A DNA stretch of 64,000 nucleotides, from assembly GCF_001514235.1 (NCBI RefSeq), contig NZ_KQ948939.1:139135-203134 (forward strand), given 5' to 3'. Shown here piece after piece: positions 26,132 through 34,206 of this stretch. The position numbers were made by a program, and so were the translations under genes. Each line of letters starts with the position of its first letter. Positions within the stretch are counted from its first letter, which is position 1. Below the pieces are notes generated by a model, which was not told where the DNA came from, searched no databases, and saw only the letters and a list, made by a program, of their open reading frames with translations. The DNA is from Streptomyces caeruleatus (GTDB lineage: Bacteria > Actinomycetota > Actinomycetes > Streptomycetales > Streptomycetaceae).

Positions 26132-26562
26132 CACAGCCCCCTCACGTCTTCGTCGCCATCAATGGCGATGAGCGCGGCAGGGATCAGATCTCGGTCCCTC
26201 TCATGCGTGAGTCGTTCACGGGCGGCGTCGGGCGTGAGCCAGACAAGATCGCTGACTTCCTCGTTCGGCTCGAAGGCACCGTCCCTTGCCTCCGCCACCC
26301 AGTAGGAGACCTCTTTGAGGCGCCCCTGATGGTCGGTGTACCGGGATGACGGGAGCCTCGCCCCCAGACGGCACGTGTAGCCGGTCTCTTCCAGCACCTC
26401 ACGACGTGCCCCCGCTTCGGCCGACTCCCCGCGCTTGAGCTTGCCTTTGGGCCAGGACCAGTCAGCCCACTTCGGCCTGTAGACCAACGCCAGTTCCAGC
26501 CCAGCCGACGAGCGACGCCACAACAGGCAGCCCGCAGCACGAACGTCATACGCTCGACTCAT
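26131..26562 (-). CDS. Element-borne Nudix hydrolase homologous to the interrupted host gene
   Basis: The protein has 143 residues from ATG 26562; ATG 26571 or ATG 26634 (5 bp from the right junction) would lengthen it. The Nudix box is complete: GKLKRGESAEAGARREVLEE then TG. It shares AAGCLLWRRS, RPK..DWS.PKGKLKR, KEV.YW.AEA and WL.P.AARERLT with the split host protein and has the same length. Nudix enzymes hydrolyse X-linked nucleoside diphosphates. Two roles are possible: a Pif-like entry-exclusion protein, as on pSAM2, or a replacement for the host enzyme lost on insertion. It starts a three-gene coupled operon reading away from the right end. Confidence 0.9.
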   Translation of the reverse strand: MSRAYDVRAAGCLLWRRSSAGLELALVYRPKWADWSWPKGKLKRGESAEAGARREVLEETGYTCRLGARLPSSRYTDHQGRLKEVSYWVAEARDGAFEPNEEVSDLVWLTPDAARERLTHERDRDLIPAALIAIDGDEDVRGL

Positions 26563-26624
26563 GTGGTCCATGGTGCCGTCAAGGTCCCGAAGGCGCCCTG
26601 ACCTGCGGAATTTTTCACCGTTGT

Positions 26625-26655
26625 TAAAGTTCATACGCCGACTGGTCCCATCCGA
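26625..26655. other. attR junction
   Basis: Element sequence gives way to host Nudix sequence at CGA 26639-26641; codons GAC TGG TCC CAT CCG AAG follow. Together with attL this fixes the element length at about 5.02 kb. Confidence 0.75.
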
Positions 26656-26951
26656 AGGGCAAGCTGAAACGCGACGAGGACCACCTCGCCGGGGCGCTGC
26701 GCGAGGTCGAGGAGGAGACGGGGCACTCCGCCCGGCCCGGCGCCGAGCTGCCGACCCTGCGGTATCTGGCCAACGGCCGCCCCAAGGAGGTCCGCTACTG
26801 GGCGGCCGAGGCGGGCCCCGGCACGTTCACCCCGGGCACCGAGGTGGACCGCCTGCTGTGGCTCTCCCCCACGGCCGCGCGCAGCCGACTGACCCAGCCG
26901 AGAGACCGCTCACTCGTGGACGCCCTGCTGGCGTCGCTGCGGCCGGCCTAG
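26640..26951 (+). pseudogene. Nudix hydrolase, 3' fragment containing the Nudix box
   Basis: Host part right of the element: 103 codons beginning DWSHPKGKLKRDEDH, with the box completed by LAGALREVEEETG, ending at TAG 26949. It has no start codon or ribosome-binding site of its own on the element side, so it is silent unless the element excises. It continues exactly from the fragment at 21507. Confidence 0.9.
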
Positions 26952-27048
26952 GACGGGGCCTGGCCCCCACTCAATCCGCACAAAGTCTCGGGACGCTCCC
27001 GTGTCCTCGACGTAAGCGTTCCGTGACCTCACCGCACCGTCCCCAGGG

Positions 27049-27070
27049 GTTCACCCCTCGTTCATTTATG
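27049..27070 (+). promoter_or_regulatory. PHO box (PhoP binding) ahead of pstS
   Basis: Two adjacent 11-nt direct repeats, GTTCACCCCTC and GTTCATTTATG, match the Streptomyces PhoP consensus of repeated GTTCACC. They lie 140-160 nt before the pstS start. A weaker third unit may be present upstream (GTTCCGTGACC, 27019-27029). They predict strong induction on phosphate starvation. Confidence 0.8.
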
Positions 27071-27210
27071 CCCTTCGGCGGCTTCACCTGTTCTGCCTAA
27101 TTTCGGCCTTGCACGATGACGGACCGCGCCCCGGGGGGACGGTCCCGCATCGCCCATTCTTCGCACGCCGCCGAATTCAGGACGGCGGCTCCTGGAAGGA
27201 ACTCCCTCAA

Positions 27211-28335
27211 GTGAAGCTTCAGCGCAAGAACCGGCGGGCTATCGCTCTCGGCGCTCTCGCCGTCTCCGGCGCCCTGGCCCTCACGGCGTGCGGCTCCGAC
27301 GACACCGGCACGGCCAGCAACGGGGGCGCCTCCAGCGCCGCTGCCGGCAACATCAAGTGTGACGACGCCTCGGGCCAGCTGCTCGCCGACGGCTCCTCCG
27401 CGCAGAAGAACGCGATCGACGCCTGGGTCGCGCAGTTCACCGCGGCGTGCAAGGACGTGCAGATCAACTACAAGGGCGGCGGCTCCGGCGCCGGCGTGAC
27501 CGCGTTCACCCAGGGCCAGGTCGCCTTCGCCGGTTCCGACTCGGCGCTGAAGCCCGACGAGGTCACCGCCTCCAAGAAGATCTGCTCCGGCGGCCAGGGC
27601 GTCAACCTCCCGATGGTCGGCGGCCCGATCGCCGTCGGCTACAACGTCTCCGGCGTCGACAACCTGGTCCTGGACGCCTCGACGATCGCCAAGATCTTCG
27701 ACAGCAAGATCACCAACTGGAACGACCCGGCGATCAAGAAGCTGAACCCCGACGCGAAGCTCCCCGACCTCAAGATCCAGGCGTTCCACCGCTCGGACGA
27801 GTCCGGCACCACGGACAACTTCACCAAGTACCTGATCGCCACCGCCAAGAAGGACTTCCCCTACGAGGGCGGCAAGGCCTGGCAGGCCAAGGGCGGCCAG
27901 TCCGCTCCGCAGTCCTCCGGCGTGGCCCAGCAGGTGAAGCAGACCAACGGCGCCATCGGCTACTTCGAGCTGTCCTACGTCAAGGACAACATCAAGGCGG
28001 CCAAGCTCGACACCGGCGCCTCCGCCCCGGTCGAGGCCAACATCGCCAACGCCACCAAGGCCATCGCGGCCGCCAAGCGCGTCGGCACGGGCAGCGACTA
28101 CGCCCTCCAGCTGGACTACAACACCAAGGTCGAGGGTGCGTACCCGATGGTCCTGGTGACGTACGAGATCGTCTGCGACAAGGGCAACAAGTCGGCCACC
28201 CTGCCCGGCACGAAGGCCTTCCTGACCTACATCGCCTCCGAGGACGGCCAGAAGATCCTCACGGAGAACGACTACGCCCCCATGCCCGAAGAGATCATCA
28301 CCGAGGTTCGCAAGACCATCTCGAACCTGAGCTGA
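27211..28335 (+). CDS. pstS: Phosphate-binding lipoprotein PstS
   Basis: The protein has 374 residues. The GTG start is preceded by AAGGA. The signal ends in lipobox LTAC (mature CGSDDTG...). The family phosphate-binding residues are visible: LLADGSSAQ near the N-terminus, AFAGSDSALK, and FHRSDESGTTDNFTKYL. It captures phosphate outside the membrane and passes it to PstC-PstA. First gene of the pst operon, under the PHO box; a hairpin after it probably lets pstS be expressed above the rest. Confidence 0.96.
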   Translation: MKLQRKNRRAIALGALAVSGALALTACGSDDTGTASNGGASSAAAGNIKCDDASGQLLADGSSAQKNAIDAWVAQFTAACKDVQINYKGGGSGAGVTAFTQGQVAFAGSDSALKPDEVTASKKICSGGQGVNLPMVGGPIAVGYNVSGVDNLVLDASTIAKIFDSKITNWNDPAIKKLNPDAKLPDLKIQAFHRSDESGTTDNFTKYLIATAKKDFPYEGGKAWQAKGGQSAPQSSGVAQQVKQTNGAIGYFELSYVKDNIKAAKLDTGASAPVEANIANATKAIAAAKRVGTGSDYALQLDYNTKVEGAYPMVLVTYEIVCDKGNKSATLPGTKAFLTYIASEDGQKILTENDYAPMPEEIITEVRKTISNLS

Positions 28336-28340
28336 CCTGA

Positions 28341-28385
28341 GTGCGGTCCGGTCCAGGGCCTCAAGAAGCCCGGACCGGACCGCAC
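28341..28385 (+). terminator. Perfect 14-bp stem between pstS and pstC (attenuator)
   Basis: Arms 28341-28354 and 28372-28385 are exactly complementary with a 17-nt loop. It sits 6 nt after the pstS stop inside the operon. Such stems protect or partly terminate transcripts after binding-protein genes, giving excess PstS over membrane subunits. Confidence 0.75.
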
Positions 28386-28480
28386 CGTCCGGTGCACCGC
28401 CGCCCGGAGCCGTCGCCGATCGCGCATGGCTCCACCGAGCCGCCGCAGACCGCGTACGGCTCCGCAGACCGGAGAACCCG

Positions 28481-29488
28481 ATGGACATATCGACGCAGAG
28501 CACTCAATCGCCCCTCCCCACCCCACAGCCGCCGCCGACCGAGCAGCGGCGCGCGGCCCGCGGCGCCACCCGACCCGGTGACCGGATCTTCCTCGGTCTC
28601 TCCCGCGGGTCGGGCATCCTGCTGCTGGTGATCATGGCCGCCATCGCGGTCTTCCTCACCTACCGCGCCGTGCTCGCGATCAGCGAGGACGAGGGCAACT
28701 TCCTCACCACCTTCGAGTGGAACACCAACACGGTCCCGCCGGTCTTCGGTATCGCCGTCCTGGCCTTCGGCACGATCGTCTCCTCGATCATCGCCATGGT
28801 CATCGCGGTCCCGATCGCGGTGGCCATCGCGCTGTTCCTCACGCACTACGCCCCGCGCAGACTCCGGGGCCCCATCGCGTACGTGATCGACCTGCTCGCC
28901 GCCGTGCCGTCCATCGTCTACGGCCTGTGGGGCGCCATGGTCCTCGTACCGCACCTGACCGGCCTCTTCGGCTGGCTGGACGCGTACCTCGGCTGGACCG
29001 GCATCTTCTCCTGGGAGGGCGGCGCCCCCCGCTCGATGTTCACGGTCGGCATCCTGCTCGCGATCATGATCCTGCCGATCATCACCAACGTCAGCCGCGA
29101 GGTCTTCCGGCAGGTCCCGCAGATGCACGAGGAGGCGGCCCTGGCGCTCGGCGCCACCCGCTGGGAAGTGATCCGCATGGCGGTCATCCCGTTCGGCCGC
29201 TCCGGCGTGATCTCCGCCTCGATGCTCGGCCTCGGCCGCGCCCTCGGCGAGACGATGGCCGTGGCCACCGTGCTCTCCCCCGACTTCATCATCCACGGCA
29301 GCCTGCTCAACCCGGGCGGTGGAACCTTCGCCCAGAACATCGCCAGCAAGTTCAGCGAGGCCACCGAGTTCGGCCGGGACGCGCTGATCGCCTCCGGTCT
29401 GGTCCTGTTCGTCATCACCCTGCTGGTCAACGGCGCGGCCCGCGCGATCATCGCCCGCCGCAAGGAGTACTCGGGGGCCAACGCATGA
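28481..29488 (+). CDS. pstC: Phosphate ABC transporter permease PstC
   Basis: The protein has 335 residues. A Pro/Gln-rich cytoplasmic N-terminus is followed by six membrane segments. The coupling motif EAALALGATRWEVIRMAVIPFGRSG is the permease EAA loop that docks on PstB. With PstA it forms the channel. The ATG is about 145 nt after pstS; the gene overlaps pstA by 4 nt. Confidence 0.95.
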   Translation: MDISTQSTQSPLPTPQPPPTEQRRAARGATRPGDRIFLGLSRGSGILLLVIMAAIAVFLTYRAVLAISEDEGNFLTTFEWNTNTVPPVFGIAVLAFGTIVSSIIAMVIAVPIAVAIALFLTHYAPRRLRGPIAYVIDLLAAVPSIVYGLWGAMVLVPHLTGLFGWLDAYLGWTGIFSWEGGAPRSMFTVGILLAIMILPIITNVSREVFRQVPQMHEEAALALGATRWEVIRMAVIPFGRSGVISASMLGLGRALGETMAVATVLSPDFIIHGSLLNPGGGTFAQNIASKFSEATEFGRDALIASGLVLFVITLLVNGAARAIIARRKEYSGANA

Positions 29489-30540
29489 GCAACGCCACCA
29501 TCGCCGACAAGCGCCCCAGCACCCTGCGCGGCGCCCGCCTGCCCAAGTGGTCCCCCTACGCCATCGCGGCCGGCTCGGTGGCCGTCGCGATCGGCATCGG
29601 CCTGGCCGCCGGCCTCGACAGCCGCGTCCAGTGGGGCCTGATCGCGGGTCTTCTCTACGTCTTCGGTTCGTACGCCATCGCCGCCCGTGTCGAGGGCCGG
29701 CGCCAGGCCAAGGACCGCGTCGCGACCTCCCTCGTCTGGGTCGCCTTCCTGCTGGCCGTCGTCCCGCTGGTCTCCCTGGTCTGGACGACCATCGCCCGCG
29801 GTGTGAAGGTCCTGGACGTCTACTTCCTGACCCACTCCATGGGCGTGGTCGCCGACTCCCAGCCGGGCGGCGGCATCTACCACGCCATCCTCGGCAGCCT
29901 GGAGCAGGTCGGCCTCGCGACGCTGATCGCCGCGCCGATCGGCGTGCTCACCGCGATCTACCTGGTGGAGTACGGGCGGGGCGGCCTCGCCCGGTCCGTC
30001 ACCTTCTTCGTCGACGTCATGACCGGTATCCCGTCGATCGTCGCCGGCCTGTTCATCCTCAGCCTCATGCTGATGTTCGACATGCAGCCCTTCGGCTTCG
30101 CCGGCTCGCTGGCCCTGGCGATCCTGATGGTGCCGGTCGTCGTCCGCTCCACGGAGGAGATGCTCAAGCTCGTCCCGAACGAGCTGCGCGAGGCCTCCCT
30201 GGCGCTCGGCGTGCCCAAGTGGCGCACGATCCTGAAGGTGGTCCTGCCGACCTCCATCGGCGGCATCACCACCGGCATCATGCTGGCCATCGCCCGTATC
30301 GCCGGTGAGACCGCGCCCGTGCTGCTGCTGGTGTTCGGCAGCAAGTTCATCAACGCCAACCCCTTCGAGGGCGCGCAGGCGTCACTGCCGCTGTACATCT
30401 ACCAGCAGTACGGTTCCGGTGAGACCCCGGCGTACGACCGCGCCTGGGCGGCATCTCTCACGCTGATCGCCTTCGTGATGATCCTCAACATGGTGGCCCG
30501 CGGGATCGCCCGCTGGAAGGCCCCGAAGACCGGTCGCTGA
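29485..30540 (+). CDS. pstA: Phosphate ABC transporter permease PstA
   Basis: The protein has 351 residues. Two extra N-terminal membrane helices precede the six-helix core. The EAA loop reads LREASLALGVPKWRTILKVV, followed by GGITTGIMLAIARIAGETAP, characteristic of PstA. It is coupled to pstC by an ATGA overlap and forms the heterodimeric channel. Confidence 0.95.
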   Translation: MSNATIADKRPSTLRGARLPKWSPYAIAAGSVAVAIGIGLAAGLDSRVQWGLIAGLLYVFGSYAIAARVEGRRQAKDRVATSLVWVAFLLAVVPLVSLVWTTIARGVKVLDVYFLTHSMGVVADSQPGGGIYHAILGSLEQVGLATLIAAPIGVLTAIYLVEYGRGGLARSVTFFVDVMTGIPSIVAGLFILSLMLMFDMQPFGFAGSLALAILMVPVVVRSTEEMLKLVPNELREASLALGVPKWRTILKVVLPTSIGGITTGIMLAIARIAGETAPVLLLVFGSKFINANPFEGAQASLPLYIYQQYGSGETPAYDRAWAASLTLIAFVMILNMVARGIARWKAPKTGR

Positions 30541-30584
30541 CGCGGCCATACAGCGACCGACTGATCTGGAAGTGAAGTAGAGAC

Positions 30585-31361
30585 ATGGCCAAGCGAATCG
30601 ACGTGAGCGGGCTCACCGCCTACTACGGCTCCCACAAGGCGATCGAGGACATCTCGATGACGGTCGAGCCGCGCTCGGTGACGGCCTTCATCGGCCCCTC
30701 CGGCTGCGGCAAGTCGACGTTCCTGCGCACGCTGAACCGTATGCACGAGGTGACGTCGGGCGGTCGGGTGGAGGGCAAGGTCCTCCTGGACGACGAGGAC
30801 CTGTACGGCCCCGGCATCGACCCGGTGTCGGTCCGCCGCGAGGTCGGCATGGTGTTCCAGCGCCCGAACCCCTTCCCCACGATGTCGATCTTCGACAACG
30901 TGGCGGCGGGTCTGCGCCTGAACGGCAGCTACAAGAAGAGCGAGCTGCAGGACGTCGTCGAGAAGTCCCTGAAGGGCGCGAACCTCTGGAACGAGGTGAA
31001 GGACCGCCTGAACAAGCCCGGCTCGGGCCTCTCGGGCGGCCAGCAGCAGCGTCTGTGCATCGCGCGCGCCATCGCGGTGGAGCCGAAGGTCCTCCTGATG
31101 GACGAGCCCTGCTCCGCCCTGGACCCCATCTCCACCCTCGCCATCGAGGACCTCATCGGCGAGCTGAAGGAACGCTTCACGATCGTCATCGTGACGCACA
31201 ACATGCAGCAGGCGGCGCGCGTCTCCGACCGCACGGCCTTCTTCAACCTCGCCGCCGTCGGCCAGCCCGGCAAGCTGATCGAGATCGACGACACGGAGCG
31301 CATCTTCTCCAACCCGTCGGTCCAGGCCACCGAGGACTACATCTCCGGCCGCTTCGGCTGA
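30585..31361 (+). CDS. pstB: Phosphate ABC transporter ATPase PstB
   Basis: The protein has 258 residues. Walker A is GPSGCGKST, signature LSGGQQQRLCIARAIA, Walker B VLLMDEPCSALDP (the PCSALDP variant is typical of PstB) and the switch is IVTHNMQQAAR. It powers phosphate import by the PstCA channel. It begins 44 nt after pstA and ends the operon ahead of two hairpins. Confidence 0.97.
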   Translation: MAKRIDVSGLTAYYGSHKAIEDISMTVEPRSVTAFIGPSGCGKSTFLRTLNRMHEVTSGGRVEGKVLLDDEDLYGPGIDPVSVRREVGMVFQRPNPFPTMSIFDNVAAGLRLNGSYKKSELQDVVEKSLKGANLWNEVKDRLNKPGSGLSGGQQQRLCIARAIAVEPKVLLMDEPCSALDPISTLAIEDLIGELKERFTIVIVTHNMQQAARVSDRTAFFNLAAVGQPGKLIEIDDTERIFSNPSVQATEDYISGRFG

Positions 31362-31367
31362 CAGACC

Positions 31368-31442
31368 CCTCGCGGTGCTGCATGGCGGTGCCACCGCGAG
31401 GCAGATAAAGGGCCCGCCCCCCGGCTCCCGGGGGGCGGGCCC
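31368..31442. terminator. Two consecutive terminator hairpins after pstB
   Basis: The first stem pairs 31368-31377 with 31392-31401. The second, 31410-31442, is a 15-bp perfect GC stem with a 3-nt loop. A strong end for the pst operon; the second is also usable on the minus strand. Confidence 0.85.
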
Positions 31443-31945
31443 GCCTGCGCTGCGATGCCTGCGGCGGCCGGGCCTGTCGGGTGGGGGTGCGCGTAGCGCG
31501 GTTCGGTGAGGTAGGCGGGTCGGGGCCGCGCCGGGGGATGCCCGTCCTCGGTCCGGTGCCCGAACTTGCACGAGAGACCCTGCCCCTCGACACCGGACTC
31601 TGCGGGCGGACACCCCCCGACACGTCCCCTTCGCGCCGCCGGCGACCGCGGGTTCGTGGGGGGTACACCGTCCAGCGGCCGCTGTGGCGTACGGCCACTG
31701 TCGGCGCCGAGGGCGAGTCCGGACCGGATCTTTCAACCCATCCAGCGTCCGAGGCCAAGACCGTCCCCAGCCCCCACCCACCCGCAGGGGGCTACACGGC
31801 CCCAGGCCCCCCTTCAGCCCGTCCGGCGTTTGAGGACGAGGCCCGCAGGGCCGATGGGGGTCCAGGGGGCGCAGCCCCCTGGCGGGGTCGAAGGGGCGGA
31901 GCCCCTGGGGATGGGACGGGTAGGGGCGGCGGGGGCGAAGGACGG
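31443..31945. repeat. Gene-free stretch with dispersed Streptomyces repeat (copy 1, 31814-31945)
   Basis: About 500 nt between convergent pstB and pit. The section 31814-31945 is nearly the same as 35787-35912: it starts CAGCCCGTCCGGCGTTTGAG and contains small stems around GGGGGCGCAGCCCCC and GGGGCGGAGCCCC. A more diverged start of the motif occurs near 31736. No gene seen. Confidence 0.8.
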
Positions 31946-32944
31946 CTACAGGAACGCCAGGTTGACGACCCCGAACGCGGCAGCCGCGACCAACGCAGCC
32001 GCAGGCATCGTGATGAACCACCCAAGGACGATGTTCTTGGCCACACCCCACCGCACGGCATTCACCCGCTTGGTAGCCCCCACACCCATGATCGCGGAAG
32101 TGATCACATGCGTCGTGGAAATCGGCGCCTTGAACAGAAACGCCGTAGTGAACATGATCGACGCCCCCGTGGTCTCCGCGGCAAACCCCTGCGGCGGATC
32201 AAGCTCAATGATCTTCCGCCCCAACGTCCGCATGATCCGCCACCCACCGGCATACGTCCCCAGCGACAACATCACCGCACAGACGATCTTCACCCACACC
32301 GGAATCGGATCGCCGTAGTCCTCGACATCGGCGATGACCAGCGCCATCACCACGATGCCCATCGTCTTCTGCGCGTCCTGAAGACCATGCCCGAGCGCCA
32401 TCCCGGCAGCCGACACGGTCTGCGCGATCCGGAACCCCCGCTTGGCCTTGTGCGGATTGGCCCGCCGGAAGATCCACATGATCGCCGTCATCACCAGATA
32501 CCCCGCGCACAGCCCGACGACCGGCGACACGAACATCGGGATGACGACCTTCTCCAGCACCCCGCTCCAGTACACCGTGGTCCCCCCGGCCAGCGCCGCC
32601 CCCACCATCCCGCCGAACAACGCGTGCGAGGAGGAGGACGGCAGCCCGAAGTACCAGGTGACGAGGTTCCAGGTGATCGCGCCCACCAGGGCCGCGAACA
32701 GGATCCCCATCCCCTTCGAGCCCTCGGGCGTCTGGATCAGCCCCTCGCTGACGGTCTTGGCGACACCGGACCCCAGAAAGGCACCGCCGAGATTCATCAC
32801 CGCGGCCATCGCCAGCGCGGCCCGCGGCGTCAGCGCCCGCGTCGAGACGGACGTGGCGATGGCGTTCGCCGAGTCGTGGAAGCCGTTGGTGTACGTGAAG
32901 AAGAGCGCGACCCCGATGGTCGCGACCAGCGCGAAGGTGTCCAT
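31946..32944 (-). CDS. pit: PiT-family low-affinity inorganic phosphate transporter
   Basis: The protein has 332 residues with about ten membrane segments. Both PiT repeats are visible: FTYTNGFHDSANAIATSVST near the N-terminus and the related ISTTHVITSAIMGVG near the C-terminus. It moves metal-phosphate by proton symport, complementing the high-affinity Pst system beside it. It lies 9 nt after the DUF47 gene on the same strand. Confidence 0.95.
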   Translation of the reverse strand: MDTFALVATIGVALFFTYTNGFHDSANAIATSVSTRALTPRAALAMAAVMNLGGAFLGSGVAKTVSEGLIQTPEGSKGMGILFAALVGAITWNLVTWYFGLPSSSSHALFGGMVGAALAGGTTVYWSGVLEKVVIPMFVSPVVGLCAGYLVMTAIMWIFRRANPHKAKRGFRIAQTVSAAGMALGHGLQDAQKTMGIVVMALVIADVEDYGDPIPVWVKIVCAVMLSLGTYAGGWRIMRTLGRKIIELDPPQGFAAETTGASIMFTTAFLFKAPISTTHVITSAIMGVGATKRVNAVRWGVAKNIVLGWFITMPAAALVAAAAFGVVNLAFL

Positions 32945-32953
32945 GTGACGGTC

Positions 32954-33574
32954 TCAGGACTCCTTGACGGCGATGGTCTCCACCGTGTTCGCCACATGCT
33001 CGAATGCGTCCGCCGCTTCCTCCAGCACATCCACGATCTGCTTGAGCTTGAGGACCTCGATCGCGTCGTACTTGCCGTTGAAGAGGTGCGCGAGAAGCTT
33101 GCGGTGTATCTGGTCGGCCTGGTTCTCGAGGCGGTTGACCTCGATCCAGTACTCGGTGAGGTTGTCCATCGTGCGCAGGTTCGGCATGGCCTCGGCCGTG
33201 AGCTCCGCGGCCCGCGCCAGCACCTCGATCTGCTGCTCGACGCCCTTGGGCAGTTCCTCGACGTTGTAGAGGACGACCAGGTCGACGGCCTCCTCCATGA
33301 AGTCCATGATGTCGTCGAGGCAGGACGCGAGGTTGTAGATGTCCTCGCGGTCGAACGGCGTGATGAACGAGGAGTTCAGCTGGTGGAAGATCGCGTGTGT
33401 GGCGTCGTCACCTGCGTGTTCAGCGGCCCGCATACGCTCTGCGATCTCGGCCCGGCCGGCGGTGTCCGCCCCGAGCAGTTCCATCAGGAGCTTCGAGCCC
33501 GTGACGATGTTGTCCGCGGATGCGGCGAACATGTCGTAGAAGCTCGTCTCCCGGGGGGTCAGACGAAATCGCAC
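32954..33574 (-). CDS. DUF47 (PhoU-like) accessory protein of Pit
   Basis: The protein has 206 residues, all helical, with repeated acidic motifs (DREDIYNLASCLDDIMDFME and EVNRLENQADQIHRKLLAHL) as in PhoU metal clusters. DUF47 genes are nearly always next to pit genes and are thought to regulate the transporter. First gene of the two-gene unit, pit following. Confidence 0.93.
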   Translation of the reverse strand: MRFRLTPRETSFYDMFAASADNIVTGSKLLMELLGADTAGRAEIAERMRAAEHAGDDATHAIFHQLNSSFITPFDREDIYNLASCLDDIMDFMEEAVDLVVLYNVEELPKGVEQQIEVLARAAELTAEAMPNLRTMDNLTEYWIEVNRLENQADQIHRKLLAHLFNGKYDAIEVLKLKQIVDVLEEAADAFEHVANTVETIAVKES

Positions 33575-33765
33575 GTGAGGGTCCTCAGGAAGCGTCGGTT
33601 CGGTCAGGCTGATGCTAGGCGCATCATCCGGCCACGGCTAATGGGCCGTCCTCCAGTGTCGCCCATCAGGCACAGTGGTCGGCACGGGGGCTGCCCAGTG
33701 GTCCAGTCCAACGGTCGTTCGCGGCATCGGCCACAGGCCCTATACCCAGCAAAGTCCGGTACGAT

Positions 33766-33782
33766 ATACCCAGTAGGGGTAT
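33766..33782. promoter_or_regulatory. CsoR-type operator
   Basis: ATACCC and GGGTAT separated by 5 nt form an inverted repeat matching the copper repressor CsoR consensus (TACCC...GGGTA). A half-site TATACCC occurs at 33741. It lies 38 nt before the csoR start, so autoregulation is expected. Confidence 0.75.
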
Positions 33783-33819
33783 GTGAATGCATGTACGCGG
33801 TTTACGTCTGGAGGACGCG

Positions 33820-34182
33820 ATGACGACCACCGAGGCCGGCGCGGCCGCGCCCTCCGAGGCGGAGGGCACCCCCGCCGTCGTGACCGACCACGACCGCGGC
33901 ATCCACGGCTACCACAAGCAGAAGGACGAGCACCTCAAGCGCCTGCGCCGGATCGAGGGCCAGATCCGCGGCCTCCAGCGCATGGTCGACGAGGACGTCT
34001 ACTGCATCGACATACTCACGCAGGTCTCCGCCTCCACCAAGGCCCTGCAGTCCTTCGCCCTGCAACTGCTGGAGGAGCACCTCCGGCACTGCGTCGCCGA
34101 CGCGGCCCTCAAGGGCGGTGCGGAGATCGACGCCAAGGTGGAGGAGGCGACGAAGGCGATCGGCCGGCTGCTGCGCACCTGA
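33820..34182 (+). CDS. csoR: CsoR-family metal-sensing repressor
   Basis: The protein has 120 residues. The domain starts at YHKQKDEHLKRLRRIEGQIR. Copper ligands are in place: Cys in DEDVYCIDILTQ and the His-x-x-x-Cys-like pair in LEEHLRHCVADA. In Streptomyces lividans this repressor leaves DNA on binding Cu(I). The ATG has GGAGG at 5 nt; an upstream ATG 33787 is in frame but lies close to the operator. No copper exporter or chaperone is encoded next to it, so it acts in trans. Confidence 0.93.
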   Translation: MTTTEAGAAAPSEAEGTPAVVTDHDRGIHGYHKQKDEHLKRLRRIEGQIRGLQRMVDEDVYCIDILTQVSASTKALQSFALQLLEEHLRHCVADAALKGGAEIDAKVEEATKAIGRLLRT

Positions 34183-34206
34183 CGGTCAGTGCCCGAGTGG
34201 CCGAAA

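Larger units (their letters stand above)
21618..26640. mobile_element. ~5.0 kb integrated element with serine integrase (degraded AICE-type)
   Basis: The ends are defined by the two halves of the split Nudix gene. Contents: large serine integrase next to the left end, a 77-residue protein, remnants of a replication initiator and of a protein kinase, a secreted protein, and a leftward operon of Nudix - 53-residue - 73-residue proteins. A Rep gene plus a Nudix gene recalls actinobacterial integrative conjugative elements such as pSAM2 (whose Pif is a Nudix protein), but no TraB/FtsK-type transfer gene, excisionase or KorSA-type repressor is seen, so it is probably stranded. Base composition in the integrase is less GC-rich than the flanks. 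Confidence 0.88.

Noticed and set aside
31481..33823. 780-codon plus-strand frame
   Set aside because: It runs through the dispersed repeat and opposite the pit and DUF47 genes; composition is His/Arg/Pro-rich and typical of a shadow.
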